Shown: positions 26,402 to 35,875, counted from the first letter of the stretch. The stretch is DNA of 64,000 bases from JABDBE01 sp049585795 (GCA_049585795.1 JBAVAQ010000088.1:1-64000); one strand, 5' to 3'. Numbers and translations: made by a program. Notes: a model not told the origin generated them from the letters alone.

Positions 26402-27292
26402 ATGAAAAACTACAACTCGATACTGTGCGTACTGGGGCTCGTCCTGGTCTTCACGCTCGTCGCTGCCACCGCGGCTGCGGCGCCAACGCTAACCTTCACC
26501 TTCAAGGCATTCAACGTTCCGGGAGCGGTGCAGACCAATCCTGGGGGAATCAGCAACACCGGCGTGCGAGTCGGGCAGTACACAGACAAGAACCTGGTTT
26601 TGCACGGGTTTATTCTCCAGGGCAAGAAGCTAACCAAGCTGGATGATCCGAAAGGCACCGCGGGCACCACCGGCGCCAGCAACCTTGCCCTCGATGGCCC
26701 GATTATGGTCGTCGGCGCCTATACGAATTCCGCCGGGGCTTCAGTCGGGTTTCTCTATAAAGGCGGCAAGTTTACCGATGTCCGCGGTCCCAAAGGGTCG
26801 ATTGCATCGGCTGCCGACGGGATCAACGACTCTGGCGACATCGTTGGCGATTACGTGGATTCCAATTCCGTCACCCATGGATTTCTTTTGAAGGCGGGAA
26901 AGTACAAGACGCTGGACCCGACCGGCTCCCTTGGCACCGTCGCCACGGGTGTCAACAAGACGGATAAGGTCGTCCTTTACTGGGTGGGTTCAAGCGGCGC
27001 TTATCAATCCTCTCTTTACAATGGCAAAACCTACAAGACGATTAACGTCCCTGGCGAATCGAGTTCAATTGCAACCGACATCAACACTGCGGGCGACGTT
27101 ACCTATCAGGTCATCGATTCTGGGAACAATGATCACGGTGCGCTGCTTCACCTGGGAAAATATTACAAGTTGAATTATCCCAAGAGCGCCTTTACCTTTG
27201 CTGGCGCAGTCAACGATAAGTCCACAATCGTGGGAGGATACAGGACCACTAGTGAGGGCGACCTTCACGGTTTTACCGCAACTTACAAGTAG
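26402..27292 (+). CDS. Secreted HAF-repeat protein
   Basis: The 296-residue protein has a signal peptide ending in the AAAA run near residue 27. It then has repeats of about 45-50 residues of the HAF type: GIND-x-GDIVGDY-x(7)-THGFLL, then G-x-YKTLDP and again VNDKSTIVGGY...LHGF. HAF repeats occur in extracellular proteins and probably form a beta-propeller-like fold. The function is unknown. The protein is likely exported or surface-bound. The start has GAGGAG upstream. Confidence 0.8.
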   Translation: MKNYNSILCVLGLVLVFTLVAATAAAAPTLTFTFKAFNVPGAVQTNPGGISNTGVRVGQYTDKNLVLHGFILQGKKLTKLDDPKGTAGTTGASNLALDGPIMVVGAYTNSAGASVGFLYKGGKFTDVRGPKGSIASAADGINDSGDIVGDYVDSNSVTHGFLLKAGKYKTLDPTGSLGTVATGVNKTDKVVLYWVGSSGAYQSSLYNGKTYKTINVPGESSSIATDINTAGDVTYQVIDSGNNDHGALLHLGKYYKLNYPKSAFTFAGAVNDKSTIVGGYRTTSEGDLHGFTATYK

Positions 27293-27308
27293 CAGTTTTG
27301 TAGATGAG

Positions 27309-27368
27309 TTCTGGAACGCAAGTTTAGTCCGCGGTTGACCAGAAAACGGATAAGGTTGCGTTCCAGAA
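27309..27368. repeat. Inverted repeat between HAF-repeat gene and MBL gene
   Basis: TTCTGGAACGCAA and TTGCGTTCCAGAA are perfect 13-base mirror arms 34 bases apart. It lies between convergent genes and could be a bidirectional transcription stop, or a small repeat element. No T-tract follows. Confidence 0.5.
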
Positions 27369-27397
27369 TTGGTTTGGTTTCTCAGCGGCTGTGGTCG

Positions 27398-28234
27398 CTA
27401 TGCCCCCCGAGCCACCATCTTTCCTCTCTCATCTTTTTCTACATATGCCCACGGAATGTTCGGATCGTGGGTGAACAGGGTCAGCCACTTTTCAGGAATT
27501 GACTGCGCATAATACCGCTTGCGGCTTTCGATGGTTTGGAGCGGCAGCAAATCGAAGGCCATCACCCAGGTCAGATCAATGTGGGCGCTGGTCGGAATCA
27601 AGTCGGAGATATAGCAGCCGGTTAGGCCGCCGCTCCTGATGATCACGGCTTGCATGTGCTCGGTGTGTCCAGGGAAGACTTTGACCGATATCCCCGGAAC
27701 AATTTCCCGGTCTCCCGGCAATAACTCCATCTGGCCGCTTTTGATCAGCGGATCATAATTTTCCGACATGTAACTGATTGCGTCGCGCTCGAGTTGAAGG
27801 CGTGCGTGCTGCCATTCGCCTTCGGGCGCGTAATATTTTGCCCGGGGAAAGGTTGGCACAATCTTGCCGCCCTGTTGCACTGTGTTCCAGCCGCAGTGAT
27901 CGAAATGCAGATGGGTGTTGATGACGATGTCGATGTCCTCGGGCGAAATGCCTGCGGCGGTTAGGTTCTCGATCAGTTTCGCTGGCTGGCCAAAAATCTT
28001 GATCAGTCTCTCCGGCAGTTTGCTGCCAATCCCGGTTTCGATCAGAATTGTCTCGCGTCCGGTTCGGACCACGACTGAATTCAATCCGACGGGAACGTAG
28101 TTGTCCGCGTCGGGCTTTACTTTCTTCTCCCACATGACCCTGGGCACCACGCCGAAGAACGCTCCTCCGTCGAGGCGGTAGTTGCCGTCGGAGACGGCCG
28201 TCAGTTCGAAGTCGCCAAGGGTCAAGCGATGCAT
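27398..28234 (-). CDS. Metallo-beta-lactamase-fold hydrolase
   Basis: The 278-residue cytoplasmic protein has the MBL zinc motif HLHFDHCGW at about residues 107-115, a downstream histidine in VFPGHTEHM, and an aspartate in CYISDLIPT. It lacks a signal peptide. Similar proteins include lactonases and hydrolases of unknown substrate. It ends near the inverted repeat that separates it from the HAF-repeat gene. No operon partner is evident. Confidence 0.88.
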   Translation of the reverse strand: MHRLTLGDFELTAVSDGNYRLDGGAFFGVVPRVMWEKKVKPDADNYVPVGLNSVVVRTGRETILIETGIGSKLPERLIKIFGQPAKLIENLTAAGISPEDIDIVINTHLHFDHCGWNTVQQGGKIVPTFPRAKYYAPEGEWQHARLQLERDAISYMSENYDPLIKSGQMELLPGDREIVPGISVKVFPGHTEHMQAVIIRSGGLTGCYISDLIPTSAHIDLTWVMAFDLLPLQTIESRKRYYAQSIPEKWLTLFTHDPNIPWAYVEKDERGKMVARGA

Positions 28235-28441
28235 GAATCAGCCGTGAGCTTTCGCAGATTTATTTTGCCGCGGCTCTATTTTGCATCATCCAGCCGGGAA
28301 AAGGAGGTTTGCTTTTTGCATGAAGCCTCGCTGCCGCTCGGCGGGACATGTCCGACGGGAATCTCGTCCCCGGCACCTTTGTGCTCCTAGACTTGAAGTC
28401 TCCCTGATTGCAATCCGATCTTCACTGTACTTGAAGATCTT

Positions 28442-29044
28442 TTAGCCCTTCCAGTGGTAGGCGTTGGACTGGGGCAGGCCGATGTGGGCGAGGACGCGGT
28501 TGACGAACTCGCGCGCCATGGCATCCAAGCTGGCCGGGCGGTTGTAGAAAGTGGGAATCAAGGGGAATACCGTAGCTCCGGCGTCGGCGGCACGGTACAT
28601 GTTGCGGATGTGGATTTTGTTGAGCGGGGTCTCGCGCACGCAGAGCACTAACGGCCGCTGTTCTTTGAGGCAAACGTCGGCGGCGCGCTCGATGAGATGC
28701 GAGGCGATGCCGTTCGCAATGCGGGCGAGCGTGCCCACACTGCATGGGATGACGATCATGGCGTCGGCGGGATAGGAGCCGCTGGCAATGTTGGCTCCGA
28801 TATTGGCATTGGATTGCTGATGAATTTTGCGGGAGGCCTTGCCGAGAATTTGGGTTACAAGGTTGCTGCGCCCGCGGAGTTCGAGTTCCTCAGCCATGAC
28901 GCGCAGGGCGCTGTCGGAGGCGATGAAGTTCACGGTGCGGATGCGCGGATCGCGCTCGACTGCGGCCAGCAGATGTTTTAAGAACAACGACCCGCTGGCT
29001 CCAGTGGTCGCGAGGGTCAGGTTCTGGGGCGGAAGGTTGGGCAA
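28442..29044 (-). CDS. ubiX: UbiX-like flavin prenyltransferase
   Basis: UbiX prenylates FMN to make the cofactor of UbiD decarboxylases. The product of about 200 residues has the TTGASGSLFLKHLL FMN-binding start, the SDSALRVMAEE segment, and IASGSYPADAMIVIPCSVGTLARIANGI and VCVRETPLNKIHIRNM-type motifs. TTG at 29044 (GAGGAG upstream, tight spacing) gives the usual family length; ATG at 29146 would add 34 unrelated residues. No UbiD-type decarboxylase is in the window. It is divergent from the ChaN-like gene. Confidence 0.9.
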   Translation of the reverse strand: MPNLPPQNLTLATTGASGSLFLKHLLAAVERDPRIRTVNFIASDSALRVMAEELELRGRSNLVTQILGKASRKIHQQSNANIGANIASGSYPADAMIVIPCSVGTLARIANGIASHLIERAADVCLKEQRPLVLCVRETPLNKIHIRNMYRAADAGATVFPLIPTFYNRPASLDAMAREFVNRVLAHIGLPQSNAYHWKG

Positions 29045-29210
29045 TGGCTCCTCGGTTCTTTTCTTGTTCTTTTGTAGATGCAGCCTGCGTCCTGAGCATA
29101 GGGAGCAGGCGACGAGCGAGTCAAGCAGTCGTGGGTGGTTCGTCATCGATCGTTGGCCCCCGCGGCCGATGAACCGGGTTGGCGAACCACCAACGACGAA
29201 CGACGATTTC

Positions 29211-30803
29211 ATGGCGACCCAAACCAATCTAGGATCGCGCCGTAACGCAGCCCAGATGCACGCAGTGGCCTGCGTGGAACGTGAAGTTCGCGCAAACGAT
29301 TCCAGCGGGCGCCGCAAGTATCTGCGGGACTTCAGCAATGCCTTTCGTTCTTACGAGTCGGTCATCGATGCACAGCAGTTGAATGCGGCGGTGAGAGCAG
29401 CCGACCTGATTCTGATTGGCGATTATCATGCGCTGCCCTCGGCGCAGCATTTTGCCGCGACTCTGCTCGAACAACGAGCGCAACCGGGAGACCGCCCTGT
29501 CGTGCTGGGGATCGAAACGATTTTCTCGCGCCATCAACACGTGCTCGACGAATGGTGGCGCCGCGAAATCGATGAAGACGAGTTGCGCCAGCGCATTCGC
29601 TTCGACCTCGACTGGAGCTATGACTGGCCCCCCTTTTACGAGTTGCTGGTAACCGCCCGTGAACATGCAGAAGCCGTGTACGGCCTCGATTGCGAGCCCA
29701 GGGAAGACCTGCGCAAAATTGGGGCAAGAGATCGTCATGCTGCGGACAAAATTGCCGAGATTCGCCAGCGGCATCCGAACGCAGTAATTTTGGTGCTGTT
29801 CGGAGAATCTCATCTCGCGCCCCAACACCTTCCTCGGGCGTTACGCGCTCGATTACCGCAACAGCGCGTGATCACGGTACTGCAAAACGTAGATGCGCTG
29901 TACTGGCAAGCAACGGGCGCACAGCAAGAGCGGGTCGAAGCGGTGCGAGTGAACGATGACGTGGTCTGTGTCTTCAACTCTACGCCGCTGGAAAAATACG
30001 AGAGCTATCGGCTCTGTCTGTCGCGATGGAACCAGGAAGGGGAGCAACCGCCCGACATCGCACCCACGATCTACAACCTGATCGATAGCTTGTTGCGTTT
30101 CCTGGACGTGAACCGCTACTCGCCGCATAACGGAACCCAGCCGAAGTTTCTGGTCGATTTGTTGCCCGAGGTTCATTGCGGCTCTTCGGATGCGCGGTTG
30201 CGTCGCCTGCTTGCCCGCGTGACCAGTGAAGCCGGGCGAATCGAAACCATGCTGCGAAAAGTCGAATCGGGAGGCTGTGTTTATCTGCCCGCGATCAACG
30301 CGTTTTATGTTAGCGAATTTCAGATGACGTGTGCTGCGGAAGAGGCTTCCCGCTTTTTGCATCACGCCTGCCGCGGTCTGCCCTTGCGCCGCAATGGCCA
30401 CGCGTTTGTGCCTGACGAGCCCACTCTCCAGCTCAGCGACAGGTTCTACGCGCGGACGTTTGAGCATGCATTGGCCTATTTTGGCTCACGCGTGTTGTAC
30501 CCCGCCCGGCTGGCCATCGCCGATCATGAAGCTTGTGAAATCTCGCGTGCGGCTTGCGAAAAGCTCATGCACGAGGCACTCCGCGGCGATCGAAACCGGT
30601 TCGACTCCACCGCCCAAAAGTTGGGCTACACCCTGGGCAGCCAACTTTACGATGCCTATCTGCGGGGAAGCGTCAGCCGCAGCGTGCTGCGGCATTTGTT
30701 CCTTGCACGAATCGACGAACCCGGGAAGGCGCGAGCGACCTGCTTTGAAGTTGTCCGGAAGGTTCGCGGCAGCCGCAAGAAACCGTGTGCGGCGGCTCGG
30801 TGA
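29211..30803 (+). CDS. ChaN/TraB-like haem-binding-superfamily protein
   Basis: The 530-residue protein has a ChaN-like domain in its first 300 residues: DLILIGDYHALPSAQHFAA (in place of the usual GExH), VVLGIETIFSRHQHVLDEW, and VLFGESHLAPQHLP. These glutamate/histidine motifs form a metal- or haem-binding EreA/ChaN-type site. The last 230 residues are helical and uncharacterised. There is no signal peptide, so unlike lipoprotein ChaN it appears cytoplasmic. The start is ATG at MATQTNLGSRR; the frame extends upstream into repeat DNA without homology. Confidence 0.75.
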   Translation: MATQTNLGSRRNAAQMHAVACVEREVRANDSSGRRKYLRDFSNAFRSYESVIDAQQLNAAVRAADLILIGDYHALPSAQHFAATLLEQRAQPGDRPVVLGIETIFSRHQHVLDEWWRREIDEDELRQRIRFDLDWSYDWPPFYELLVTAREHAEAVYGLDCEPREDLRKIGARDRHAADKIAEIRQRHPNAVILVLFGESHLAPQHLPRALRARLPQQRVITVLQNVDALYWQATGAQQERVEAVRVNDDVVCVFNSTPLEKYESYRLCLSRWNQEGEQPPDIAPTIYNLIDSLLRFLDVNRYSPHNGTQPKFLVDLLPEVHCGSSDARLRRLLARVTSEAGRIETMLRKVESGGCVYLPAINAFYVSEFQMTCAAEEASRFLHHACRGLPLRRNGHAFVPDEPTLQLSDRFYARTFEHALAYFGSRVLYPARLAIADHEACEISRAACEKLMHEALRGDRNRFDSTAQKLGYTLGSQLYDAYLRGSVSRSVLRHLFLARIDEPGKARATCFEVVRKVRGSRKKPCAAAR

Positions 30804-30948
30804 GTCCACCCATCAGCAACTAGCAATTAGCATTTGCAAACCGGCCTTCCGCTCTTTCTTAGAACTGAAAGTTGGGAACACCGTGGTACCCGCGTACAAG
30901 ATGCTAATCTAGGTGACTAGATGCTAAGTGCCAAGTGCTGACTGCTGA

Positions 30949-31710
30949 GTGCTGAGTGCTTCCTTGACCCCTGAATCCGTCCGCAAGCTTTTCGAGCAGG
31001 TGCGTGCGGGAAAGGTTTCTCCCGACGAAGCCGTAGAACGCCTGCGCCATCTGCCGTTCGAAGATCTGGGATTCGCCAAGGTCGACCATCATCGCGCGGT
31101 GCGCGTTGGCATGCCTGAGGTTATCTTTGGGCAGGGCAAGACGCCGACGCAATTGGCGCAGATTTTTTCGCGGCTGGCGGAACATGAAGGCAACATTCTG
31201 GCGACGCGGGCCAGCAGGGAACAGTTTGCCGCGGTGAAAAAGAAAGTGCGCCGCGCGGAGTACCGAGAGCTGGCAGGAGCCATCGTTTTGCAACGCGACC
31301 AAAAACAATATGGCAAAGGAATCATCGCCGTGGTTTCGGCCGGGACCAGCGACATCCCGGTGGCCGAGGAAGCCGTGGTCACGGCCGAAACCATGGGCAA
31401 CGACGTCGAGCATCTTTACGATGTCGGCGTGGCCGGCATTCATCGCTTGCTGGCCAATCGCGGGACGCTGATGCGGGCGCGCGTGGTCATTGTTTGCGCG
31501 GGGATGGAAGGAGCGCTGCCTAGCGTGGTCGGCGGTTTGATCGGCGTGCCGGTGATTGCGGTCCCGACCAGCGTAGGTTATGGCGCGGCCTTTAAAGGCT
31601 TGGCAGCATTGTTGGGAATGATGAATTCGTGCGCGTCCAATGTGAGCGTAGTGAATATTGATAATGGATTTGGCGCAGGGTATGTCGCGGCCTTGATCAA
31701 CCGATTGTGA
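30949..31710 (+). CDS. larB: Nickel-pincer cofactor biosynthesis protein LarB (PurE-related)
   Basis: LarB carboxylates nicotinic acid adenine dinucleotide in synthesis of the nickel-pincer cofactor of lactate racemase. The 253-residue product has the LarB N-terminus (EQVRAGKVSPDEAVERLRHLPFEDLGFAKVDHHR) and the PurE-like core VVSAGTSDIPVAEEA, AGMEGALPSVVGGL and PTSVGYGAAF. GTG at 30949 lies inside an AGTGCTG tandem run; TTG at 30964 is an equally good start. No larC, larE or racemase gene is in the window, so the partner genes must be elsewhere if the pathway operates. Confidence 0.92.
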   Translation: MLSASLTPESVRKLFEQVRAGKVSPDEAVERLRHLPFEDLGFAKVDHHRAVRVGMPEVIFGQGKTPTQLAQIFSRLAEHEGNILATRASREQFAAVKKKVRRAEYRELAGAIVLQRDQKQYGKGIIAVVSAGTSDIPVAEEAVVTAETMGNDVEHLYDVGVAGIHRLLANRGTLMRARVVIVCAGMEGALPSVVGGLIGVPVIAVPTSVGYGAAFKGLAALLGMMNSCASNVSVVNIDNGFGAGYVAALINRL

Positions 31711-31792
31711 TCTCAGAATCTGGGGCCTGCATCGCACGGTCGCCGGGCTAAAACCTCAGGGCCGGCGACGGGGTAAGTCTGCCGGCCCCTGC

Positions 31793-32428
31793 CTATGCCG
31801 TAGCCGGTAACCGCTCCTCGACATATGCGTACTGAAGCTTTTTCCAACGCCTGGCCTGGGCGATGGAGATCACGTGAAGCATAACGAATAGCGGGACGCC
31901 GAAGGTGGGAATCAAGCTCAGGGGCAGCACCGTCATTAGGGCAGTCGTCGCTCCATGAGGGCTGATCAGCCGGGCGGTGGTCCCAAGGGTAACCGCCGAG
32001 ACCAGATCGAAAATTCCGAAGATCTGCCAGAAGATAAAGCTCCGCCGACGGCTGAAGTTCACGAGGTTCGTCGCTACCCAGGGCGCGGTTGCTCCGATGG
32101 CGATGTCACCCCAGCCTGCGGACAAGGCGAAAATCCCCGGCAGGAGCCCGACCGTGTAGAGGGTCAGGAATGTCAAGCCGGCAATTCTCCAGGACTGCAC
32201 GACGGTCAAGCTGCGTGGATTCAGAGACAAAGTGAATTCTCGAAATCCCATCGATGTCGCAAACCAGAATAGAAACACGACGATCGGGATCAAGCCGGCC
32301 AGACCAAGCGCCAGTGGTGGGAGCTTGGGATCAGTTTTGAATACTTGGAGAGCTCCGGCCGAAAATGCAAAGACGAACCATGCAGCGATCAGACCGGCAG
32401 TTAATTTTCCATAGCTTGCGTTGTTCAT
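31793..32428 (-). CDS. Uncharacterised multi-pass membrane protein under MarR control
   Basis: The 211-residue protein has about six hydrophobic helices and no recognised family motif; short basic loops suggest a plasma-membrane protein. Its ATG overlaps the MarR stop by four bases (ATGA), so the two are translationally coupled and its expression should follow the MarR regulator. MarR-linked membrane proteins often relate to stress or drug response, but nothing in this sequence shows transport motifs. Confidence 0.75.
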   Translation of the reverse strand: MNNASYGKLTAGLIAAWFVFAFSAGALQVFKTDPKLPPLALGLAGLIPIVVFLFWFATSMGFREFTLSLNPRSLTVVQSWRIAGLTFLTLYTVGLLPGIFALSAGWGDIAIGATAPWVATNLVNFSRRRSFIFWQIFGIFDLVSAVTLGTTARLISPHGATTALMTVLPLSLIPTFGVPLFVMLHVISIAQARRWKKLQYAYVEERLPATA

Positions 32429-32880
32429 GACGGATCTCCTCTTCTTGTGAGTACGGTCGTAACTTCGTTGCTCAGTTGGTGAAGGTCGTGCCAGCGTTTC
32501 TCGCCCAACTGGCGTTCTACCTGCGCTTGCACCTTTTCCCAGCGAGGAAAAGCGTGGTTGAACTGATCGCGGCCAGCCTTAGCCAGACGGAGCCGTCGTT
32601 CGCGCCGGTCCTCGCCGCGGCGTTCTGCAATCCATCTCTCGCGGCTCATGATCCGTAGCGTGCGCGTCAGGGTTGTGCTGTCCATGGCCAGGATTTGCCC
32701 TATCTCACCTTGGGAGAGCTCTCCGGCCCGCGACAGCACCTGCAGAATCGTGAATTGAGTGGCTCGCAGACCTGTTGGGCGGAGCGCGTCGTCATACAAC
32801 TGGGTTAGCGCCCGCGACGCCCGGCGAAAATTCCCGCACATGCAAAGCAGGTCGGGAAGCGTGTGGTTAGTTTCTTTCAC
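32425..32880 (-). CDS. MarR-family transcriptional regulator (31-33 kb unit)
   Basis: The 151-residue winged-helix regulator has the MarR features ATQFTILQVLSRAGELSQGEIGQILAMDSTTLTRTL and the wing ERRGEDRRERRLRL. Two cysteines near the N-terminus (LCMCGNF) could allow redox sensing. The GTG start is six bases from a perfect 22-base palindrome, a likely autoregulatory operator. The downstream membrane protein gene is coupled to it. Confidence 0.92.
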   Translation of the reverse strand: MKETNHTLPDLLCMCGNFRRASRALTQLYDDALRPTGLRATQFTILQVLSRAGELSQGEIGQILAMDSTTLTRTLRIMSRERWIAERRGEDRRERRLRLAKAGRDQFNHAFPRWEKVQAQVERQLGEKRWHDLHQLSNEVTTVLTRRGDPS

Positions 32881-32885
32881 GGTGC

Positions 32886-32907
32886 AATAGATGTATATAC
32901 ATCTATT
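32886..32907. promoter_or_regulatory. MarR operator palindrome
   Basis: AATAGATGTAT is followed directly by its exact reverse complement ATACATCTATT, a perfect 22-base palindrome immediately upstream of the MarR start codon. Size and position fit a MarR dimer site. Confidence 0.75.
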
Positions 32908-32986
32908 GGAGATTCAAAACTTGACTCACGATTCCGGTGAAAAACCTGCCCGCGTCTCGAAGGTAATGGTCTGGATGTCCGAGGAC

Positions 32987-33016
32987 AAAAAAAGGGCACG
33001 GCCGAAGCCGCGCCCT
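32987..33016 (-). terminator. Terminator after the BON-domain gene
   Basis: Read on the minus strand, GGGCGCGGC and GCCGTGCCC form a stem around TTCG, followed by seven T residues. It is a strong intrinsic terminator for the BON protein gene. Confidence 0.88.
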
Positions 33017-33037
33017 CCTCCGATCCAGGATGTCGTG

Positions 33038-33796
33038 TTATGACTTCTTCGCCACCTGCAGGTTGTTGTTTACAACGAAAGCACCGAAGACCTGGTTCGC
33101 GCGGATACCTGCGATCGTTTTGTCCATCGGACTGTTGACCACACCGTACAGGCTTAAGGTGCCCCGATCGACTACGATGCGGATCGGTCGGGCGGGATCA
33201 ATGGCGTACTGGCCGAGCGCGGGATCGTGATAGATCGCTCGCAGCGCACGAACTCTGATTTCATCGTCGAAGCCAGAAACCGGCGCGACTCTCATGTTGT
33301 TCACTACTTCTTTCACGCCAGCCGTGTTGCTCGTCAGCGCCTGGGCGGAGTCGCGGTCGACTTCGGTGCACGCTTCGCCGTTAAGCGTGACCACTCCATT
33401 CTCGACCGAGGCAGTCACGAAATTAAACGCGATGTCATATCCCAGGCGGTCATAATAGAGCTTGCGGTCGAGTTGCACCGTGAGTTCGGCGTCGGAAACG
33501 CTCTTGCCATTCACCGCAATCAGGTTTCGGACACCCTGCACATTTTCGGTTTTGCGAATCTTCTTGGCTGCATCCAGTTTTTGTTGATACAGATCCACGC
33601 TACCGCTCAAGGTGACGATGCCGTCTTCAACCGTGGCCTTGACGTCGCGGAATTCTTTCTTGCTTGCGAGCTGCTGGGCGACTTTCCCTTGAATGGTGGC
33701 GCCGTAGCGATTCGCGGTCGTGGTTTGCGCGACCAGGCTCACGCTTAGCGCTGCCAATCCAACAAACCAACCGAAACTCCGAAGCAGCGCTTTCAT
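33038..33796 (-). CDS. Secreted protein with three BON domains
   Basis: The 252-residue protein has a signal peptide (about residues 1-24, ending LVAQ) and three BON domains. The first is V-x-DGIVTLSGSVDLYQQKLDAAKKI, the second V-x-NGVVTLNGEACTEVDRDSAQAL, and the third V-x-RGTLSLYGVVNSPMDKTIAGI. BON domains bind phospholipids and occur in OsmY-like periplasmic stress proteins. The start follows a GGGGGG tract, and a strong terminator lies downstream. It is probably a periplasmic envelope-stress protein. Confidence 0.88.
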   Translation of the reverse strand: MKALLRSFGWFVGLAALSVSLVAQTTTANRYGATIQGKVAQQLASKKEFRDVKATVEDGIVTLSGSVDLYQQKLDAAKKIRKTENVQGVRNLIAVNGKSVSDAELTVQLDRKLYYDRLGYDIAFNFVTASVENGVVTLNGEACTEVDRDSAQALTSNTAGVKEVVNNMRVAPVSGFDDEIRVRALRAIYHDPALGQYAIDPARPIRIVVDRGTLSLYGVVNSPMDKTIAGIRANQVFGAFVVNNNLQVAKKS

Positions 33797-34053
33797 AAAC
33801 TGGACCCCCCGATCCTCTGCAAGGAAGAAACCCAGCTTGCGGCGAAAAGTTGTCATGCGTCTGTCCTCCCTGCCCCACTTACTAACTGGTTAGTTAAATG
33901 ATGAGATGCGGCTAGAAACGCCCAGAATGTAAAGATTTGTAGCTGCGGGAGGGGCCGTCTTACGCTAGCGAAGGCACAGGGGCTGGGCAGATGGGGTGAG
34001 TTTCTCAAATCGCTCTGCAAAACAAGAGCGCCGAAATATCAATGCGCTGCCCG

Positions 34054-34497
34054 CTATCTTCGTCTTCGCCGCCTGCGTTCGGCGACATCGCTCAAGTGGA
34101 CAATCGCCGCGGCTGCGGTGTATTTCACGGAATCCTTGTCATCCGACAGGGCGGAGGCGATGCGGTCGATTACCGCGGGATCACCTCGTCGCGCCAGCGC
34201 ATCGAGGCAGGCGGTTCGAACCAGTTCGTGTTTGTCGCCGGTGGCTGCCGAAACCAGCGCGTTTTTCGGTGTCAGAGTCGGGATCGTCGGCCAAGACCCG
34301 GGGCAGCGGCGGCGCGAACCGGCGAGCTGTCGTCTTTCACGATGGTGCGAATGGCGCTGTATCCCATGCTGGCGACTGGGACAAAACCAATACCCTCCTG
34401 AAAACCAAAGAGGGCCATCCTTTTCGGCGGTGAAGCCTGAGCTGCGGCGGTAAAAGAAAAGCAGACCGCGAAGAGGAACGCGAGCGATTTTGGACAT
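34054..34497 (-). pseudogene. Frameshifted HEAT-repeat secreted protein
   Basis: Reading requires several frame changes. ATGTCCAAA starts the gene. A shift at an AAAA run gives the signal-peptide-like SLAFLFAVCFSFTAAAQA, then RMALFGFQEGIGFVPVASMG. A second shift, near 34298, gives VLADDPDSDTEK. A third, at an AAAAA run near 34264, restores NALVSAATGDKHELVRTACLDALARRGDPAV, a HEAT/PBS-lyase repeat. The end is RRRRRR from a GCCGTC-like run. Three shifts make a decayed gene more likely than one sequencing error, though two lie in A-homopolymers. Confidence 0.6.
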
Positions 34498-34540
34498 CGT
34501 CGTCTGAGTCTCCCTCGAGCAAGAGAGCGGAATCGAACGG

Positions 34541-35875
34541 CTAGTGTTTCTGTTTTCGACGCGGTTTCGAATGGGTGCGATCATTCTCGAACACACGTGC
34601 GAAAATCTTGTCGATGTTGCGCAGTTGCCGCCTCAACTCGAAGGCATGCTCGATTTGCTGGCGCGGTACGCGGCGGGTGATCTCTTTGTCCTTCAGGACC
34701 AGGTCGCGGAAATTCAAGTCTTCTTTCCAGGCACGCATGGCGTGATGCTGGACCATTCGATAGGCGTCTTCGCGTGAGACTCCGTGCTCGACCAAATCGA
34801 GCAAGAGCTGTCCGCTGAACACGAGGCCGCCAGTGCTTTCGAGATTGCGCTGCATGCGCTCGGGGTAGACGAACATCGTGTCAATCAGGTTGGAAGTCTT
34901 TTGCAGCATGTAATCAACCAGCGTAGTGGAATCGGGAATGATGACGCGCTCGACCGAAGAGTGGGAAATGTCGCGCTCGTGCCAGAGAGCGACATTCTCA
35001 AAGCCCGCCTGCGCGTTCGAACGCACGACGCGCGCCAGACCGCTGATCTGCTCGCTGGTCACGGGATTGCGCTTGTGCGGCATGGCGGAGGAGCCTTTTT
35101 GTTTCTCGCTGAAGAATTCTTCCGCCTCGCGAACCTCAGTGCGTTGCAGATGCCGGATTTCCGTGGCGATCTTGTCCAGCGTGCTGGCGATGACTGCCAG
35201 CGTGGCGAGGTAATAGGCGTGACGATCGCGCTGGATGACCTGGGAGGAAACGGTGGCGGCCTTCAAACCCAGACGGGCACAAATTTTTTCTTCAAGCTCG
35301 GGGCTGAGGTGGGCCAGGGTTCCCACGGCGCCGGAAAACTTGCCCACGCGCATGTCTTCCGCGGCGCGCTGGAAGCGCTCGATATTTCGTTGCGTCTCCG
35401 AATACCAATTGGCTAGCTTGAAGCCGAAGGTAATCGGCTCGGCGTGGATGCCATGGGTGCGGCCGACCATGGGAGTGTCTTTGAATTCCCAGGCTCGGCG
35501 CTTGAGGACTTCAGCAAGCCGGTCGAGATCGGCGGCGATGATGGAAGACGCCTGGCCGATCAGCATGGCCTGCGCCGTGTCGACCACGTCGTTCGAAGTG
35601 AGGCCGTAGTGAAACCAGCGCGCCTCGGGACCAACGATCTCGGCGACTGCGGTAGTGAAGGCGATTACGTCGTGGCGCACCTCGGCTTCGATTTCGTGAA
35701 TGCGCTGCAAGTCGAAGTCGGCGCGCTTGCGGATAGCCTTGGCGGCATCCTTCGGAACCATGCCGGCCTTGGCCAACGTTTCAGTGGCGGCGACCTCCAC
35801 GGCCAGCCAGGTGCGGAAGCGGTTTTCGTCGCTCCAGATGCGGCCCATGTCAGGGCGGGTGTAGCGCGGAATCAC
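34541..35875 (-). CDS. purB: Adenylosuccinate lyase
   Basis: PurB catalyses two steps of purine synthesis: fumarate release from SAICAR and from adenylosuccinate. The 444-residue protein has the fumarase-superfamily signature GSSAMPHKRNP. It also has THGIHAEPITFG with the catalytic histidine, TSNDVVDTAQA, and a C-terminal helical domain. The GTG start gives MIPRYTRPDMGRIW, typical of the short-type bacterial PurB. The 3' end lies close to the HEAT-repeat pseudogene. Confidence 0.97.
   Translation of the reverse strand: MIPRYTRPDMGRIWSDENRFRTWLAVEVAATETLAKAGMVPKDAAKAIRKRADFDLQRIHEIEAEVRHDVIAFTTAVAEIVGPEARWFHYGLTSNDVVDTAQAMLIGQASSIIAADLDRLAEVLKRRAWEFKDTPMVGRTHGIHAEPITFGFKLANWYSETQRNIERFQRAAEDMRVGKFSGAVGTLAHLSPELEEKICARLGLKAATVSSQVIQRDRHAYYLATLAVIASTLDKIATEIRHLQRTEVREAEEFFSEKQKGSSAMPHKRNPVTSEQISGLARVVRSNAQAGFENVALWHERDISHSSVERVIIPDSTTLVDYMLQKTSNLIDTMFVYPERMQRNLESTGGLVFSGQLLLDLVEHGVSREDAYRMVQHHAMRAWKEDLNFRDLVLKDKEITRRVPRQQIEHAFELRRQLRNIDKIFARVFENDRTHSKPRRKQKH

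Noticed and set aside
28827..29210. N-terminal extension of the ChaN-like protein
   Set aside because: The added 128 residues overlap ubiX on the other strand and repeat DNA and are not protein-like; the ATG at 29211 fits better.
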